Assembly (NCBI GenBank): GCA_016707585.1 | Contig: JADJHL010000002.1 | Span: 372,001-436,000 of the forward strand | Length of the DNA stretch: 64,000 nucleotides | Reading direction: 5' to 3' | Origin: Ignavibacteriales bacterium | Lineage (GTDB): Bacteria > Bacteroidota > Ignavibacteria > Ignavibacteriales > Ignavibacteriaceae | In this document: in pieces, positions 32,630 to 40,951 of the stretch | Numbering within the stretch: the first letter of the stretch is position 1 | How the letters are laid out: each line of letters begins with the position of its first letter | Program-made: the position numbers and the translations under genes | The notes under the pieces: model-generated | What the model was told of the DNA's origin: nothing | Database searches by the model: none | What the model saw: only the letters and a program-made list of their open reading frames with translations

Positions 32630-34027
32630 ATGATCGTTAAAGAAGAAAAAATAGAGCGCAAAGAAAAGAAACGCGAGCGAATGCTTGAGGTTGCTGCTGA
32701 ACTTTTTTCTAAAAAGAATTATCACGAAGTGATGATGGATGATGTTGCTCGCTTAACTGATGTTGCGAAGGGAACTGTTTATAATTATTTCAGTTCGAAA
32801 GAAGAACTTTATTTTACAATAATGAGTTCTAAACTTGGGCATCTTAATTTATCTTTAAAAACCAAAATTGCTTCTGAGATTAGTGTTATTGATTCGTTAC
32901 ACATATATACTATTCAGCTTTATATGTTTATGATGAAGTATCAGAATTTCTTTTTGATGTATCAAAAAGAATATTTAAATGCTAAAAATGAATTTTGCGA
33001 TGAACTCCGCTCAATGAATGAAGAACTTAAATCAATTTTGAGTAACGTTATTTATAAGGGCAAGCGAGAAAATCATTTTCGTGATGTTGAAGAGAATTTT
33101 GCGGTTCAGTTGGTTTTAGGAAGTATATTCGGCGCTGTTCAAAGGGGAGTTGAAAACAAGTATTCTGGTGATAAGCTGGTTGAAGAACGCGAAAAGTTAT
33201 TTGATTTTATTCTTCATGGCTTGTATTCAGGGTTCAACAATAACAAAGTAAGACCATTAAAAAATAAAACGATTGTACTTACACGGACTATTGAACAATC
33301 AAAGGAATCTTCTGCGATATTTAGTGAGCTTGGTGCAAATGTAATTGTATTCCCAACTTTAGAAATTGTTCCGCCAACAAATTGGGATAGTTTTGATAAT
33401 TTTATTTTATCAAATAAGATAATTGATTTTATTGTTTTTACTTCTGCTCATGCAGTTACAATGTTTATTAAAAGGTGTAATGAACTGAATAAGCAAATCG
33501 GTTTTGAAAAAATAAAAGTTGTTGCCATTGGTAATAAAACAAAATCTATTTGTGAAGAGAATAATATTAAAGTTGATATCGTACCAAAGAAATTTTCTGG
33601 TGAAGGTGTTGTTGAAGAATTATCTAAGTATGATTTAAAAGATAAACTGGTTTTCATTCCACGTTCTGCAATTGGGCGAGAAGATTTGCCCAAAGGTTTA
33701 GAAGAGCTTGGGGCAAAGATAGTTACTATTCCTGTTTACAATGTTTCACTGCCTTCAACAGAATCTACACAACAAAACATTGAACAGTTAAACTCAACTA
33801 AACCAGATGTTTTTATTTTTACAAGTCCATCTACATTTGAAAACTTTTTAGTAATAATGAACGTTAATAATCCCGTTTCATATTTTAAGAATTACGATGT
33901 AGCAGCAATTGGTCCAACAACTAAATCAGCAATTGAGAAAAGCAAAGTTAGAGTCAGCATTATGCCTGATGAATTTACAATTCGAGGCTTAGCAAATAAG
34001 ATGATTGAGTTTTACAAAAAAAAATAA
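32630..34027 (+). CDS. hemD: TetR-family regulator fused to uroporphyrinogen-III synthase (HemD)
   Basis: A 465-residue two-part protein. Residues 1-64 form a TetR-type DNA-binding head: KRERMLEVAAELFSKKNY, then the HTH TDVAKGTVYNYFSSKEELY. Residues about 65-205 are an all-helical TetR-C-like ligand/dimer domain. From about 211 (LKNKTIVLTRTIEQS) to the end is a complete HemD of normal length: FTSAHAVTMF, AIGNKTKSICEE, KLVFIPRSAIGREDLP, DVFIFTSPSTFENF and VAAIGPTTKSAIEK. HemD converts hydroxymethylbilane to uroporphyrinogen III. The frame is continuous across the junction, so this is not two overlapping genes. It could let the enzyme or its tetrapyrrole ligands control transcription of the pathway (inference). 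Confidence 0.9.
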   Translation: MIVKEEKIERKEKKRERMLEVAAELFSKKNYHEVMMDDVARLTDVAKGTVYNYFSSKEELYFTIMSSKLGHLNLSLKTKIASEISVIDSLHIYTIQLYMFMMKYQNFFLMYQKEYLNAKNEFCDELRSMNEELKSILSNVIYKGKRENHFRDVEENFAVQLVLGSIFGAVQRGVENKYSGDKLVEEREKLFDFILHGLYSGFNNNKVRPLKNKTIVLTRTIEQSKESSAIFSELGANVIVFPTLEIVPPTNWDSFDNFILSNKIIDFIVFTSAHAVTMFIKRCNELNKQIGFEKIKVVAIGNKTKSICEENNIKVDIVPKKFSGEGVVEELSKYDLKDKLVFIPRSAIGREDLPKGLEELGAKIVTIPVYNVSLPSTESTQQNIEQLNSTKPDVFIFTSPSTFENFLVIMNVNNPVSYFKNYDVAAIGPTTKSAIEKSKVRVSIMPDEFTIRGLANKMIEFYKKK

Positions 34028-34043
34028 AAATAACGGAGAAAAT

Positions 34044-35093
34044 TTGAGTGAATTAAAAAATGATTTATTTCTAAGGGCATGTAAAAGACAAGATGTTGAA
34101 CGTACTCCAATATGGATAATGCGACAGGCTGGAAGATATTTACCTGAGTACAGAGCCGTTCGTGCAAAATCAGATTTTCTAACAATGTGCAAAACTCCGG
34201 AACTTGCTGCCGAGGTTACAATTCAACCTGTGGATTTAGTTGGAGTTGATGCCGCGATTTTATTTTCAGATATTCTTGTAATTCCCGAAGCTATGGGAAT
34301 GCATCTTGAAATGAATGAAGGAAAAGGTCCTGTATTTCCAAATCCGATTCGCACTAGTGATGATGCAAAAAAATTAAAATATATCGATCCAACTAAAGAA
34401 TTAAAATATGTTCTTGATGCTGCTGTTCTTACAAAAAAGAATTTGAATAATCGTGTACCGTTAATTGGCTTTAGTGGTTCACCCTGGACTCTGCTTACAT
34501 ATATGGTTGAAGGTAAAGGTTCAAAGAATTATTCTGAAGTAAAAAAAATGTTATATAACAATCCGGAACTTGCTCACTCAATTCTCGATAAGTTATCAGA
34601 CACAATCGCTGATTATCTTTCAGCAAAGATTGGAGCGGGCTGCAATGCTGTTCAGATATTTGATACCTGGGGCGGCATACTTTCACAAAAAGATTTTGAA
34701 GAATTTTCTTTGCAGTATGTTGAAAAGATAATTTCCAAAATAAAAAGAAAAGACGAGCCTGTAATTTTCTTTGCTAAAGGTGTTCATTATAATCTTAGCA
34801 GGTTGGCTAGCATTGGCGCTGATGTTCTTGGTCTTGATTGGACAATGGATCTTGGAAAAGTTAGGAAAGAAGTCGGCGATAAAGTTGCACTTCAAGGTAA
34901 TCTTGATCCTACGATTTTATATGCGGATAAAACTTATATTAAAAAAGAAGTAGAAAATGTATTAAGTTCTTTTGGAAAAGGAAACGGACATGTATTTAAT
35001 CTTGGTCATGGTGTTTTACCTGACATAGACCCAGAAAATGTAAGAGCACTTGTGCAATATGTAAAAGAAGAAAGCAAAAAGTATCACAAATAA
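34044..35093 (+). CDS. hemE: Uroporphyrinogen decarboxylase
   Basis: A protein of about 349 residues that decarboxylates the four acetate side chains of uroporphyrinogen III to coproporphyrinogen III. It contains PIWIMRQAGRYLPEYRAVR, LFSDILVIPEAMG, FSGSPWTLLTYMVEG, FDTWGGILS and LGHGVLPDIDPENV. I choose the TTG at 34044, preceded by GGAG at 34035-34038. The resulting N-terminus LSELKNDLFLRAC matches the family start (compare E. coli TELKNDRYLRA). An upstream in-frame ATG at 34005 lies inside the hemD coding end and has no ribosome-binding site. Confidence 0.95.
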   Translation: MSELKNDLFLRACKRQDVERTPIWIMRQAGRYLPEYRAVRAKSDFLTMCKTPELAAEVTIQPVDLVGVDAAILFSDILVIPEAMGMHLEMNEGKGPVFPNPIRTSDDAKKLKYIDPTKELKYVLDAAVLTKKNLNNRVPLIGFSGSPWTLLTYMVEGKGSKNYSEVKKMLYNNPELAHSILDKLSDTIADYLSAKIGAGCNAVQIFDTWGGILSQKDFEEFSLQYVEKIISKIKRKDEPVIFFAKGVHYNLSRLASIGADVLGLDWTMDLGKVRKEVGDKVALQGNLDPTILYADKTYIKKEVENVLSSFGKGNGHVFNLGHGVLPDIDPENVRALVQYVKEESKKYHK

Positions 35094-35105
35094 AAATTGT
35101 AGCTC

Positions 35106-35173
35106 ATTCCGTCCCGATTCATCGGGATCGGAATCTAATTTATTTAATAAAGATCCTGAAACAAGTTCAGGAT
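35106..35173. repeat. Double palindromic intergenic element upstream of hemN
   Basis: Two inverted repeats in tandem. ATTCCGTCCCGAT / ATCGGGATCGGAAT (35106-35134) is imperfect by one insertion. ATCCTGAA / TTCAGGAT (35153-35160 with 35166-35173) has loop ACAAG and is followed by GACA. The wording (CCTGAA..TTCAGGATGACA) is that of the short dispersed palindromic repeats common between genes in FCB bacteria; copy number in this genome is unknown. Confidence 0.65.
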
Positions 35174-35192
35174 GACAAAACAAAGAGATCAA

Positions 35193-36569
35193 ATGTTTGA
35201 AATAGATTTAACTAAATTTAAAAAATACGATAAGCCTGGACCACGCTATACAAGCTATCCAACAGCACCGCAATTTAATGAAGTGTTTACGCACGAAGAT
35301 TATTTAAATGAAATTGTAAAGACTAATTACGGTGAGAATCTGCCTGATTTATCGCTTTACTTCCATCTGCCTTACTGTGATACCCTTTGTTATTTCTGCG
35401 GCTGCAATATGATAATTACTCGTAACAGAGACAGAATAAAAGAATTTATTAAATATCTTAAGAAAGAAATTGATCTTACAAGAACCTATATATTAACGGA
35501 TAGACAAGTTGTACAGCATCATTGGGGTGGAGGAACACCAACACATTTAAATCCTGATGAGATAGACGAACTTGCATCCTATATTAAACAGTCATTTAAC
35601 TTTAGAGACAACTCGGAAGTTAGTTGTGAGATTGATCCGCGTGAACTAACTAAAGCACATCTTGAAGCTTTGCGCAACAATGGATTTAATAGAATCAGTA
35701 TGGGTGTTCAGGATTTTGATGAAAAGGTACAGAAAGCTGTAAACAGGATTCAACCTGAGGACATAACAAGACAAGCTGTACAGTGGATTAGAGAACTTGG
35801 TTATCAAAGTATTAACCTTGATTTGATTTATGGTTTACCTTTCCAAACGGTAGAAGGATTTGCAAAAACTGTTGATCATATAATTGATATTTCACCTGAT
35901 CGGATTGCGGTATTTAACTATGCACATGTTCCGTGGATGAAAAAACATATGGCACTGATTCATCCAGAAGATATTCCTGCTGCTGAAATAAAGCTTGAAA
36001 TACTAAAGATGACAATTGAAAAACTTACAAATGCCGGATACGATTTTATTGGTATGGATCACTTTGCAAAACCTGATGATGAACTTTCAATTGCGATGAG
36101 AGAGAAAAAACTTTACCGTAATTTTCAGGGATACAGCACTAATGCTGGTGCTGATTTGTATGCAATGGGAATAACTTCCATCTCCCAACTTAAAAATGTG
36201 TACGCACAAAATTACAAAACCGAGAAAGAATATTACTCAGCTCTTGATAATGAAAAACTTCCAACCTCAAAAGGATATCAACTAACAGAAGATGATCACT
36301 TACGCAGAGAAGTGATTATGAAACTAATGTGCAACTTTGAACTGGATTTTAGTTCAATTGAGAGAGAATTTAAAATTGATTTTAAGAAATACTTTGCATG
36401 GGGATTAAACAATCTTAAAGAAATGGAAGCGGATGATCTTGTTGAAATTTCTGATACCGGAATTAAAGTTAAAAATATGGGAAGAATGCTTATCCGTAAC
36501 ATCGCAATAAATTTTGATGGATATATTGAGCGCAAAGAAGATAAGGCTAAGTATTCAAGAACTGTTTAA
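35193..36569 (+). CDS. hemN: Oxygen-independent coproporphyrinogen-III oxidase (radical SAM)
   Basis: About 458 residues. After GPRYTSYPTAPQF comes the radical-SAM cluster motif in PYCDTLCYFCGCN (C-x3-C-x2-C plus the fourth Cys typical of true HemN). It continues with HWGGGTPTHL, SCEIDPREL, RISMGVQDFD, NLDLIYGLPFQT and FAKPDDELSIA. It converts coproporphyrinogen III to protoporphyrinogen IX without oxygen, indicating anaerobic haem synthesis. I choose the ATG at 35193. The earlier ATG at 35172 is part of the GGATGACA end of the palindromic element. A protoporphyrinogen oxidase gene is not seen here. Confidence 0.93.
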   Translation: MFEIDLTKFKKYDKPGPRYTSYPTAPQFNEVFTHEDYLNEIVKTNYGENLPDLSLYFHLPYCDTLCYFCGCNMIITRNRDRIKEFIKYLKKEIDLTRTYILTDRQVVQHHWGGGTPTHLNPDEIDELASYIKQSFNFRDNSEVSCEIDPRELTKAHLEALRNNGFNRISMGVQDFDEKVQKAVNRIQPEDITRQAVQWIRELGYQSINLDLIYGLPFQTVEGFAKTVDHIIDISPDRIAVFNYAHVPWMKKHMALIHPEDIPAAEIKLEILKMTIEKLTNAGYDFIGMDHFAKPDDELSIAMREKKLYRNFQGYSTNAGADLYAMGITSISQLKNVYAQNYKTEKEYYSALDNEKLPTSKGYQLTEDDHLRREVIMKLMCNFELDFSSIEREFKIDFKKYFAWGLNNLKEMEADDLVEISDTGIKVKNMGRMLIRNIAINFDGYIERKEDKAKYSRTV

Positions 36570-36612
36570 TCGCAATGGAACTTTGATTTAACGTATCAGC
36601 ACGGATTAGTTT

Positions 36613-37608
36613 TTATTCAAACACCAAAATTCTATTATAAATAAAATCAAAAGAAAACGTTTTTGATTCTGTTCTTTTCTCAATATACTCCGCAACTTTT
36701 TCCAATCGCTTAGGAATAGAAATAATTTTTTCCTGCGCTTTTTGTGCAAGATCATTCAGCCCGGTTATTAATTCAATTTCCCAAAACTTAATTGCTTCTT
36801 CAACTATCTTTTTATAATCACGCGGACCATAAATCCCAATTCTCCTAACTACATCAGCCATATCACGAAAGTTCGGCATTGAAATTCCGGGCATATCAAT
36901 CGCAGGCATAATATCAGCAGCAGAAAGCATCGCCCTGTTTGGATCAAGTTTAAGAACTTCTTTGAAAACGTTTCTATAAAAAGTATAATGCTTTGCTTCA
37001 TCCGCAGCGATGTTGCTTAGAATGCCATTTAATAATGGTTCATCCTGTCCTGCAAGTTTACCTGTATTCTTATGTGATACTTGCGTAGCTCTCTCCTGCA
37101 AAGTTGTATAAACAAAAACTTTGTATGGATCTTTATCCCAATCAGGATTAAAACCGCTTTCTATATAATGAAATTGCATCAACTCAACTTCACGGAAACT
37201 GAACAATCTTGCATCACGAACATAGTCTCTTATTGCAGCACCGTGTCTATCTTCTTCTGCAGTCCACATATTATTCCATTTAGCCCAAAAACTTTTATCT
37301 CCCAGATGTTGTGCAATCAATCTGTGAAAGTGTGGCAAGCCTTCTTCTGTTAAAAGATTTAAAGCAACGGCAACACGAACTTCATCTTTAACTCCCCGTG
37401 TTCTTTTTCTTAAATATTCAATATTCTTTTCCTGATCATCATTCATTTTTTCATCTGAAGGAAGAAAATCACTTGAAAACCATAATTTTCTTTTATCAAC
37501 ATGATCTTCCATCCATTCTTTTACATTACTTTCAAGATGACTTAGAACTTCGGTCTTTTGAGCAGTTTCAGTTTGCAATGATTCCCTTTCTTTTATCAAG
37601 ATTTCCAT
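36613..37608 (-). CDS. Acyl-ACP desaturase (soluble di-iron, fatty acid desaturase 2 family)
   Basis: A 331-residue all-helical protein of the stearoyl-ACP desaturase family. The first iron-binding motif is TAEEDRHGAAIRDYV (EExxH, ~117) and the second is AADEAKHYTFYRNVF (ExxH, ~214). A further Glu ligand lies in TLQERATQVSH. It introduces a cis double bond into an acyl chain on ACP, with ferredoxin as the likely electron donor. Length and the conserved LTEEGLPHFHRLIAQH block fit the family. Oxygen is required, contrasting with the oxygen-independent HemN next door, so the organism probably meets both conditions. It is convergent with hemN, with 43 bases between. Confidence 0.88.
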   Translation of the reverse strand: MEILIKERESLQTETAQKTEVLSHLESNVKEWMEDHVDKRKLWFSSDFLPSDEKMNDDQEKNIEYLRKRTRGVKDEVRVAVALNLLTEEGLPHFHRLIAQHLGDKSFWAKWNNMWTAEEDRHGAAIRDYVRDARLFSFREVELMQFHYIESGFNPDWDKDPYKVFVYTTLQERATQVSHKNTGKLAGQDEPLLNGILSNIAADEAKHYTFYRNVFKEVLKLDPNRAMLSAADIMPAIDMPGISMPNFRDMADVVRRIGIYGPRDYKKIVEEAIKFWEIELITGLNDLAQKAQEKIISIPKRLEKVAEYIEKRTESKTFSFDFIYNRILVFE

Positions 37609-37758
37609 ATCGTTATAAATTTATTTAATTGTATAATCGTTTAGTTTTATGACTAAATAATAGAAATGATTTGCACTAACAAAAAGGTAGTGAGAGTGCC
37701 AAACGAGGGTTTTACATTTAATTTACATATCGTTAAAAGTTATAGGTTGGAAGGATAA

Positions 37759-37786
37759 GTCACCCTTCGACTACGCTCAGGGTGAC
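37759..37786. repeat. Short palindromic intergenic repeat
   Basis: Inverted repeat GTCACCCT (37759-37766) / AGGGTGAC (37779-37786) around TCGACTACGCTC, in the gap between the desaturase and ATP-grasp genes. This CCTTCGACTACGCTCAGGGTGAC wording is a very widespread dispersed palindromic element of FCB and other bacteria (family knowledge). It could also act as the terminator region of neither flanking gene in particular. Confidence 0.7.
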
Positions 37787-37797
37787 AGATAATAATT

Positions 37798-38994
37798 TTA
37801 ATCACTTGGTCTTTCAGCCATTTGAGCTGTGGTAAAGAAATCGTTGTAAAATCTTTTTTGATATTCATCGAGTAAGTGATTTATTTTTTCTTTATCAGAT
37901 GATTTAACAATCAATCCTGCGTGATATTCTTTCTTTAATCTCCAGACAACTTCAGGGTCGTTATATGCTTCTAGATTTGGCCATTCTTGTTTGGATAGGG
38001 AAGTGAGTATTGCAGCAAAATCATTTTTTACTTTTGGAAGTTTGTATTCTTTTTCACCGTTTAGAATTTCAATCTTTGCCCATTCTCTCCAGAGATTAAT
38101 TCCAGTTGCAGCTTCAACGAGTGAAGAAAGATTAGCGCCGCCAACTCGTGCAGATGTTTCTAAGAAATAAATTTTCCCGTCTTCAGCACGAATAAATTCT
38201 GAGTGTGAAACTCCACGCAGCAATCCTAAAGCTTTTAACACTTTTTTATTTAGATCTAAAATTTCCTTTGCTTCATCGGATTTACTATCAAGTGTTTGGC
38301 TTGTAAAAACTCTACCTTGATGCGCAACTTCAAAGGGAGGAGTTCCATATTTGCTGGCTAAACCAAAAACTATTTCTCTTTCACTAATAATAGTATCAAC
38401 GTGATATATATATCCGGGAACAAATCTTTCCATTAAAAAGAAAGATTGTTCATCAGCAAGATGATTAATTCTATCCCACATTTCCTGTTTGTTGTTTACT
38501 TTTTTTAATCCATAAGAACCAGCAAGTAAGCGCGGCTTAATCATATAGGGATATGGAACTGTATCGGCAAATTCATTAATCTTTTTATGATTTAGAATGT
38601 GGCAAAATTCTGGAACAGGAATTCCATTTTCTTTAGCAACCATTCTCATTGCAAGTTTATCACGAAAATGTCTTGCGGTTGTATCTCCCATTCCAGCTAG
38701 TCTTAAATGCTCACGCAAAGAAGCCGCACGTTCAACATCAAAATCATCAAGCGCAACAATTCTATCTATTTGTTCAGTGCGCGCAAGGTAGCTTACACCA
38801 TAAATTACATCTTGCATGTTCCAATCTTTGTTTTTGTCTGGAATGTAAAATATTTCATCCAGGCTTTCTCTAGGCCAATCAGCATTTTCTAAACTTTTAG
38901 AAGTTAGAAGAATTACACGGCAGCCTTGCGCTTTGGCCTCGCGCATAAAGTCAAAGCCTTTTTCATAACTGGATATGCAAAGAATAGTTAACAT
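37798..38994 (-). CDS. ATP-grasp domain carboxylate-amine ligase-like protein
   Basis: About 398 residues. An N-terminal pre-ATP-grasp Rossmann-like domain (MLTILCISSYEKGFDFM to ~100) is followed by an ATP-grasp fold (about 115-300). The latter has the lid/phosphate loop IKPRLLAGSYGLKKV, a nucleotide-binding FFLMERFVPGYIYHVDTI, and metal-ligand segments SHSEFIRAEDGKIYFLETSARVGGANL. It is similar in layout to biotin-carboxylase/carbamoyl-phosphate-synthetase-like ligases and BtrJ/pep-ligase families; the substrate is unknown. The frame extends to 39057, but the ATG at 38994 has a TAAGGAG site before it and the extra residues come from a palindromic repeat. The gene stands alone. Confidence 0.8.
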   Translation of the reverse strand: MLTILCISSYEKGFDFMREAKAQGCRVILLTSKSLENADWPRESLDEIFYIPDKNKDWNMQDVIYGVSYLARTEQIDRIVALDDFDVERAASLREHLRLAGMGDTTARHFRDKLAMRMVAKENGIPVPEFCHILNHKKINEFADTVPYPYMIKPRLLAGSYGLKKVNNKQEMWDRINHLADEQSFFLMERFVPGYIYHVDTIISEREIVFGLASKYGTPPFEVAHQGRVFTSQTLDSKSDEAKEILDLNKKVLKALGLLRGVSHSEFIRAEDGKIYFLETSARVGGANLSSLVEAATGINLWREWAKIEILNGEKEYKLPKVKNDFAAILTSLSKQEWPNLEAYNDPEVVWRLKKEYHAGLIVKSSDKEKINHLLDEYQKRFYNDFFTTAQMAERPSD

Positions 38995-39004
38995 CTTTTT
39001 TCTC

Positions 39005-39078
39005 CTTAGTGTTTCTGTGTGCTCTAAGTGTCTCAGTGGTAAAAAAAGAATAACCACTTAGACACTTAGATCACTAAG
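39005..39078. repeat. 74-base palindromic intergenic repeat
   Basis: The arms CTTAGTG (39005-39011) / CACTAAG (39072-39078) enclose an inner near-perfect 17-bp inverted repeat, GTGTCTCAGTGGT / ACCACTTAGACAC in its core, around an A-rich loop. On the minus strand it reads ACCACTGAGACACTTAG, of the 'CCACAGAGACACAGAG' class of dispersed elements found in many bacteria. It ends a few bases before the ribosome-binding site of the ATP-grasp gene, so it is in that gene's 5' leader. Confidence 0.7.
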
Positions 39079-39127
39079 CTTCACTTAGTTTATTACAATA
39101 GAAAGTTTAAACTTAATTTTATCAAAA

Positions 39128-40846
39128 TCAAATATTAGATTTATTTATCAGCCTCATAATTGGATAAACATTTTCTCCTTTATCATAAAATGGAGACCGT
39201 TTATAAAAGAAATCCAATCTTTCTCCACCGTTATTTTTAAAAGATTCCTCTTCATTAAGTTTTTTGTAAAATTCATTACGTAAAGATGAGTTATCTTTCA
39301 TCATTTGTTTTGCATACGGTTCCATCACATAAGCTTCCGCATATTCTTTTCGCTCGAAGAATGCATTAAAGAATCCCCAATTAACAAACGAATCCGGTGC
39401 TTCGGGTTCTAACAAATTTACAATCACTCTTAATTGTCTTTGATTTGTATAAACTATTAGTGTTCCAGGTTCAACATCAATTTTTTCTGTAAAAGAATTA
39501 CATTTAAAAGACGGAAGCTGTCTTCCTTCATAAGGTCTTGGTGCAAACTGCACATCCTCAAATCTGTACTTTTCAACTTTAACAGACTTTGCAGATTTTA
39601 AAATATTAAATTTTATTTGATGTGCTTTAATTACATCAATAATTTCTGAAAAGTGCTGTGGAATTAAATATGCTATCGGCACACTAATTTTCTTTTCGGA
39701 ATTTGCTTTGTTGAAAATCGGGATCTCAATTTCCATTGATTTATTAGTGTATTTTCTAACGGTTGAGCCTGTTAAATCACTATGCTCATCATACCACTCA
39801 AATCCTTTAAATAAATATTTATCAAACTTGCCATTTCCTTTAAGCACTAATGGGAATTTCTTTTTTGTAGATAAATAGTACTTAACTGTTTCTTTATCTG
39901 CTTGTTTGTTTAATGATATTAGTTCTTTATGATTATCATTAACAAAATTTATCGAATGTTCCATCATTGACTTTGTGGAGAAAACACGATTAGCAAAAGG
40001 TTTTAGACTGTGCGTTTCTACAAGAAGACAAATCCTGTTTTGTGTTGCACAATATCCGTGTGATAATCTTGGAGGAGCTGGCAAATCAACAATCCCACTT
40101 TCTATTGTACCAGCCTTAAACTCCATATATGGCCCAATAATAAATCCATCCGTTTCCACTTTGTTTAAAAGATGTGGTAAATATTTCTTATCAATCCAGC
40201 TTATTAAATTACGATCAATGTTTTGATGTGTTTCAATTCCATAGGTTACGTGATATTGGTAATCTGCTCCGTTGGTGGTGTGATTATCAATCATAAAATC
40301 CGGCAGCCAATCGTTAAATAACTGTAAGAAAGATCGGATCTCAGGCGAATCTGCTTTTAAATAATCTCTATTAAGATTTAAGTTTAAGGCATTTGTTCTC
40401 CAGCCCATTCTCTTTGGTCCGTTTTGGTTTGGTCTGTTAAACGGACTTATTCTTTCATGACCATCAATATTTAAAACAGGAATGATTAATAAAATTGTAT
40501 TGTCTAAAAGTGATTGCTTTTCTTTTGTGATAAGAATTTCTCTGAGTAAAAGCATGCAAGCATCTTTTCCTTCAACTTCGCCTGGATGAATACCGTTTAG
40601 AATAAGTAAAATTGCTTTACCTGTTTTCTTTGCTTGCTCTGGGGTAAAAGCTTTATCCTTAGATACTATAATAACTTTTAGTTCTCTTCCTTGTGGAGTT
40701 AAACCAATCGTTTTGATTTTTACATATGGTGAATTATCCATAAACTTTTGAAAATATTTTAAAGTATTTTCATAATCCGGGGATTCAAGTTGATTTGATT
40801 TTTCAAAATGTGTTAGCCAGTCTTTAGAAATAATTTTTTTCTGCAT
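39128..40846 (-). CDS. M14-family zinc carboxypeptidase
   Basis: A 572-residue protein with a zinc carboxypeptidase domain in about the first 290 residues. The zinc ligands His and Glu are in NGIHPGEVEGKDA (~88). The substrate Arg/Asn region is NALNLNLNRDYLKA, a following His is in IDNHTTNGADY, and the catalytic Glu is in CLLVETHSLK (~290). The second half (about 300-572) is beta-rich and unassigned. No clear signal peptide precedes the conserved part, unlike many relatives that are exported. Either the enzyme is cytoplasmic or the true start is missed; I see no better start upstream. Substrate unknown. Confidence 0.85.
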   Translation of the reverse strand: MQKKIISKDWLTHFEKSNQLESPDYENTLKYFQKFMDNSPYVKIKTIGLTPQGRELKVIIVSKDKAFTPEQAKKTGKAILLILNGIHPGEVEGKDACMLLLREILITKEKQSLLDNTILLIIPVLNIDGHERISPFNRPNQNGPKRMGWRTNALNLNLNRDYLKADSPEIRSFLQLFNDWLPDFMIDNHTTNGADYQYHVTYGIETHQNIDRNLISWIDKKYLPHLLNKVETDGFIIGPYMEFKAGTIESGIVDLPAPPRLSHGYCATQNRICLLVETHSLKPFANRVFSTKSMMEHSINFVNDNHKELISLNKQADKETVKYYLSTKKKFPLVLKGNGKFDKYLFKGFEWYDEHSDLTGSTVRKYTNKSMEIEIPIFNKANSEKKISVPIAYLIPQHFSEIIDVIKAHQIKFNILKSAKSVKVEKYRFEDVQFAPRPYEGRQLPSFKCNSFTEKIDVEPGTLIVYTNQRQLRVIVNLLEPEAPDSFVNWGFFNAFFERKEYAEAYVMEPYAKQMMKDNSSLRNEFYKKLNEEESFKNNGGERLDFFYKRSPFYDKGENVYPIMRLINKSNI

Positions 40847-40897
40847 TGTAATAAATATGATTAGTTATAGTTGATACAAATATAAGTTTCATTTAAT

Positions 40898-40927
40898 AAA
40901 AAAGGCGACTTTAATTAGTCGCCTTTA
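40898..40927 (-). terminator. Rho-independent terminator after the prolyl oligopeptidase gene
   Basis: Perfect 10-bp stem AAAGGCGACT (40902-40911) / AGTCGCCTTT (40918-40927) with a 6-nt loop. On the minus strand it is followed by a T-rich tract. It lies 24 bases beyond the stop of the S9A peptidase gene. Confidence 0.82.
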
Positions 40928-40951
40928 ATAATTTGTTAAATACAGCAATCA

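Noticed and set aside
34005..34046. Upstream ATG for hemE
   Set aside because: It lies inside the 3' end of the hemD frame without a ribosome-binding site. The TTG at 34044 has GGAG before it and matches the family N-terminus.
35172..35195. ATG at 35172 as the hemN start
   Set aside because: It belongs to the conserved GGATGACA end of the palindromic repeat. The conserved HemN N-terminus fits the ATG at 35193.
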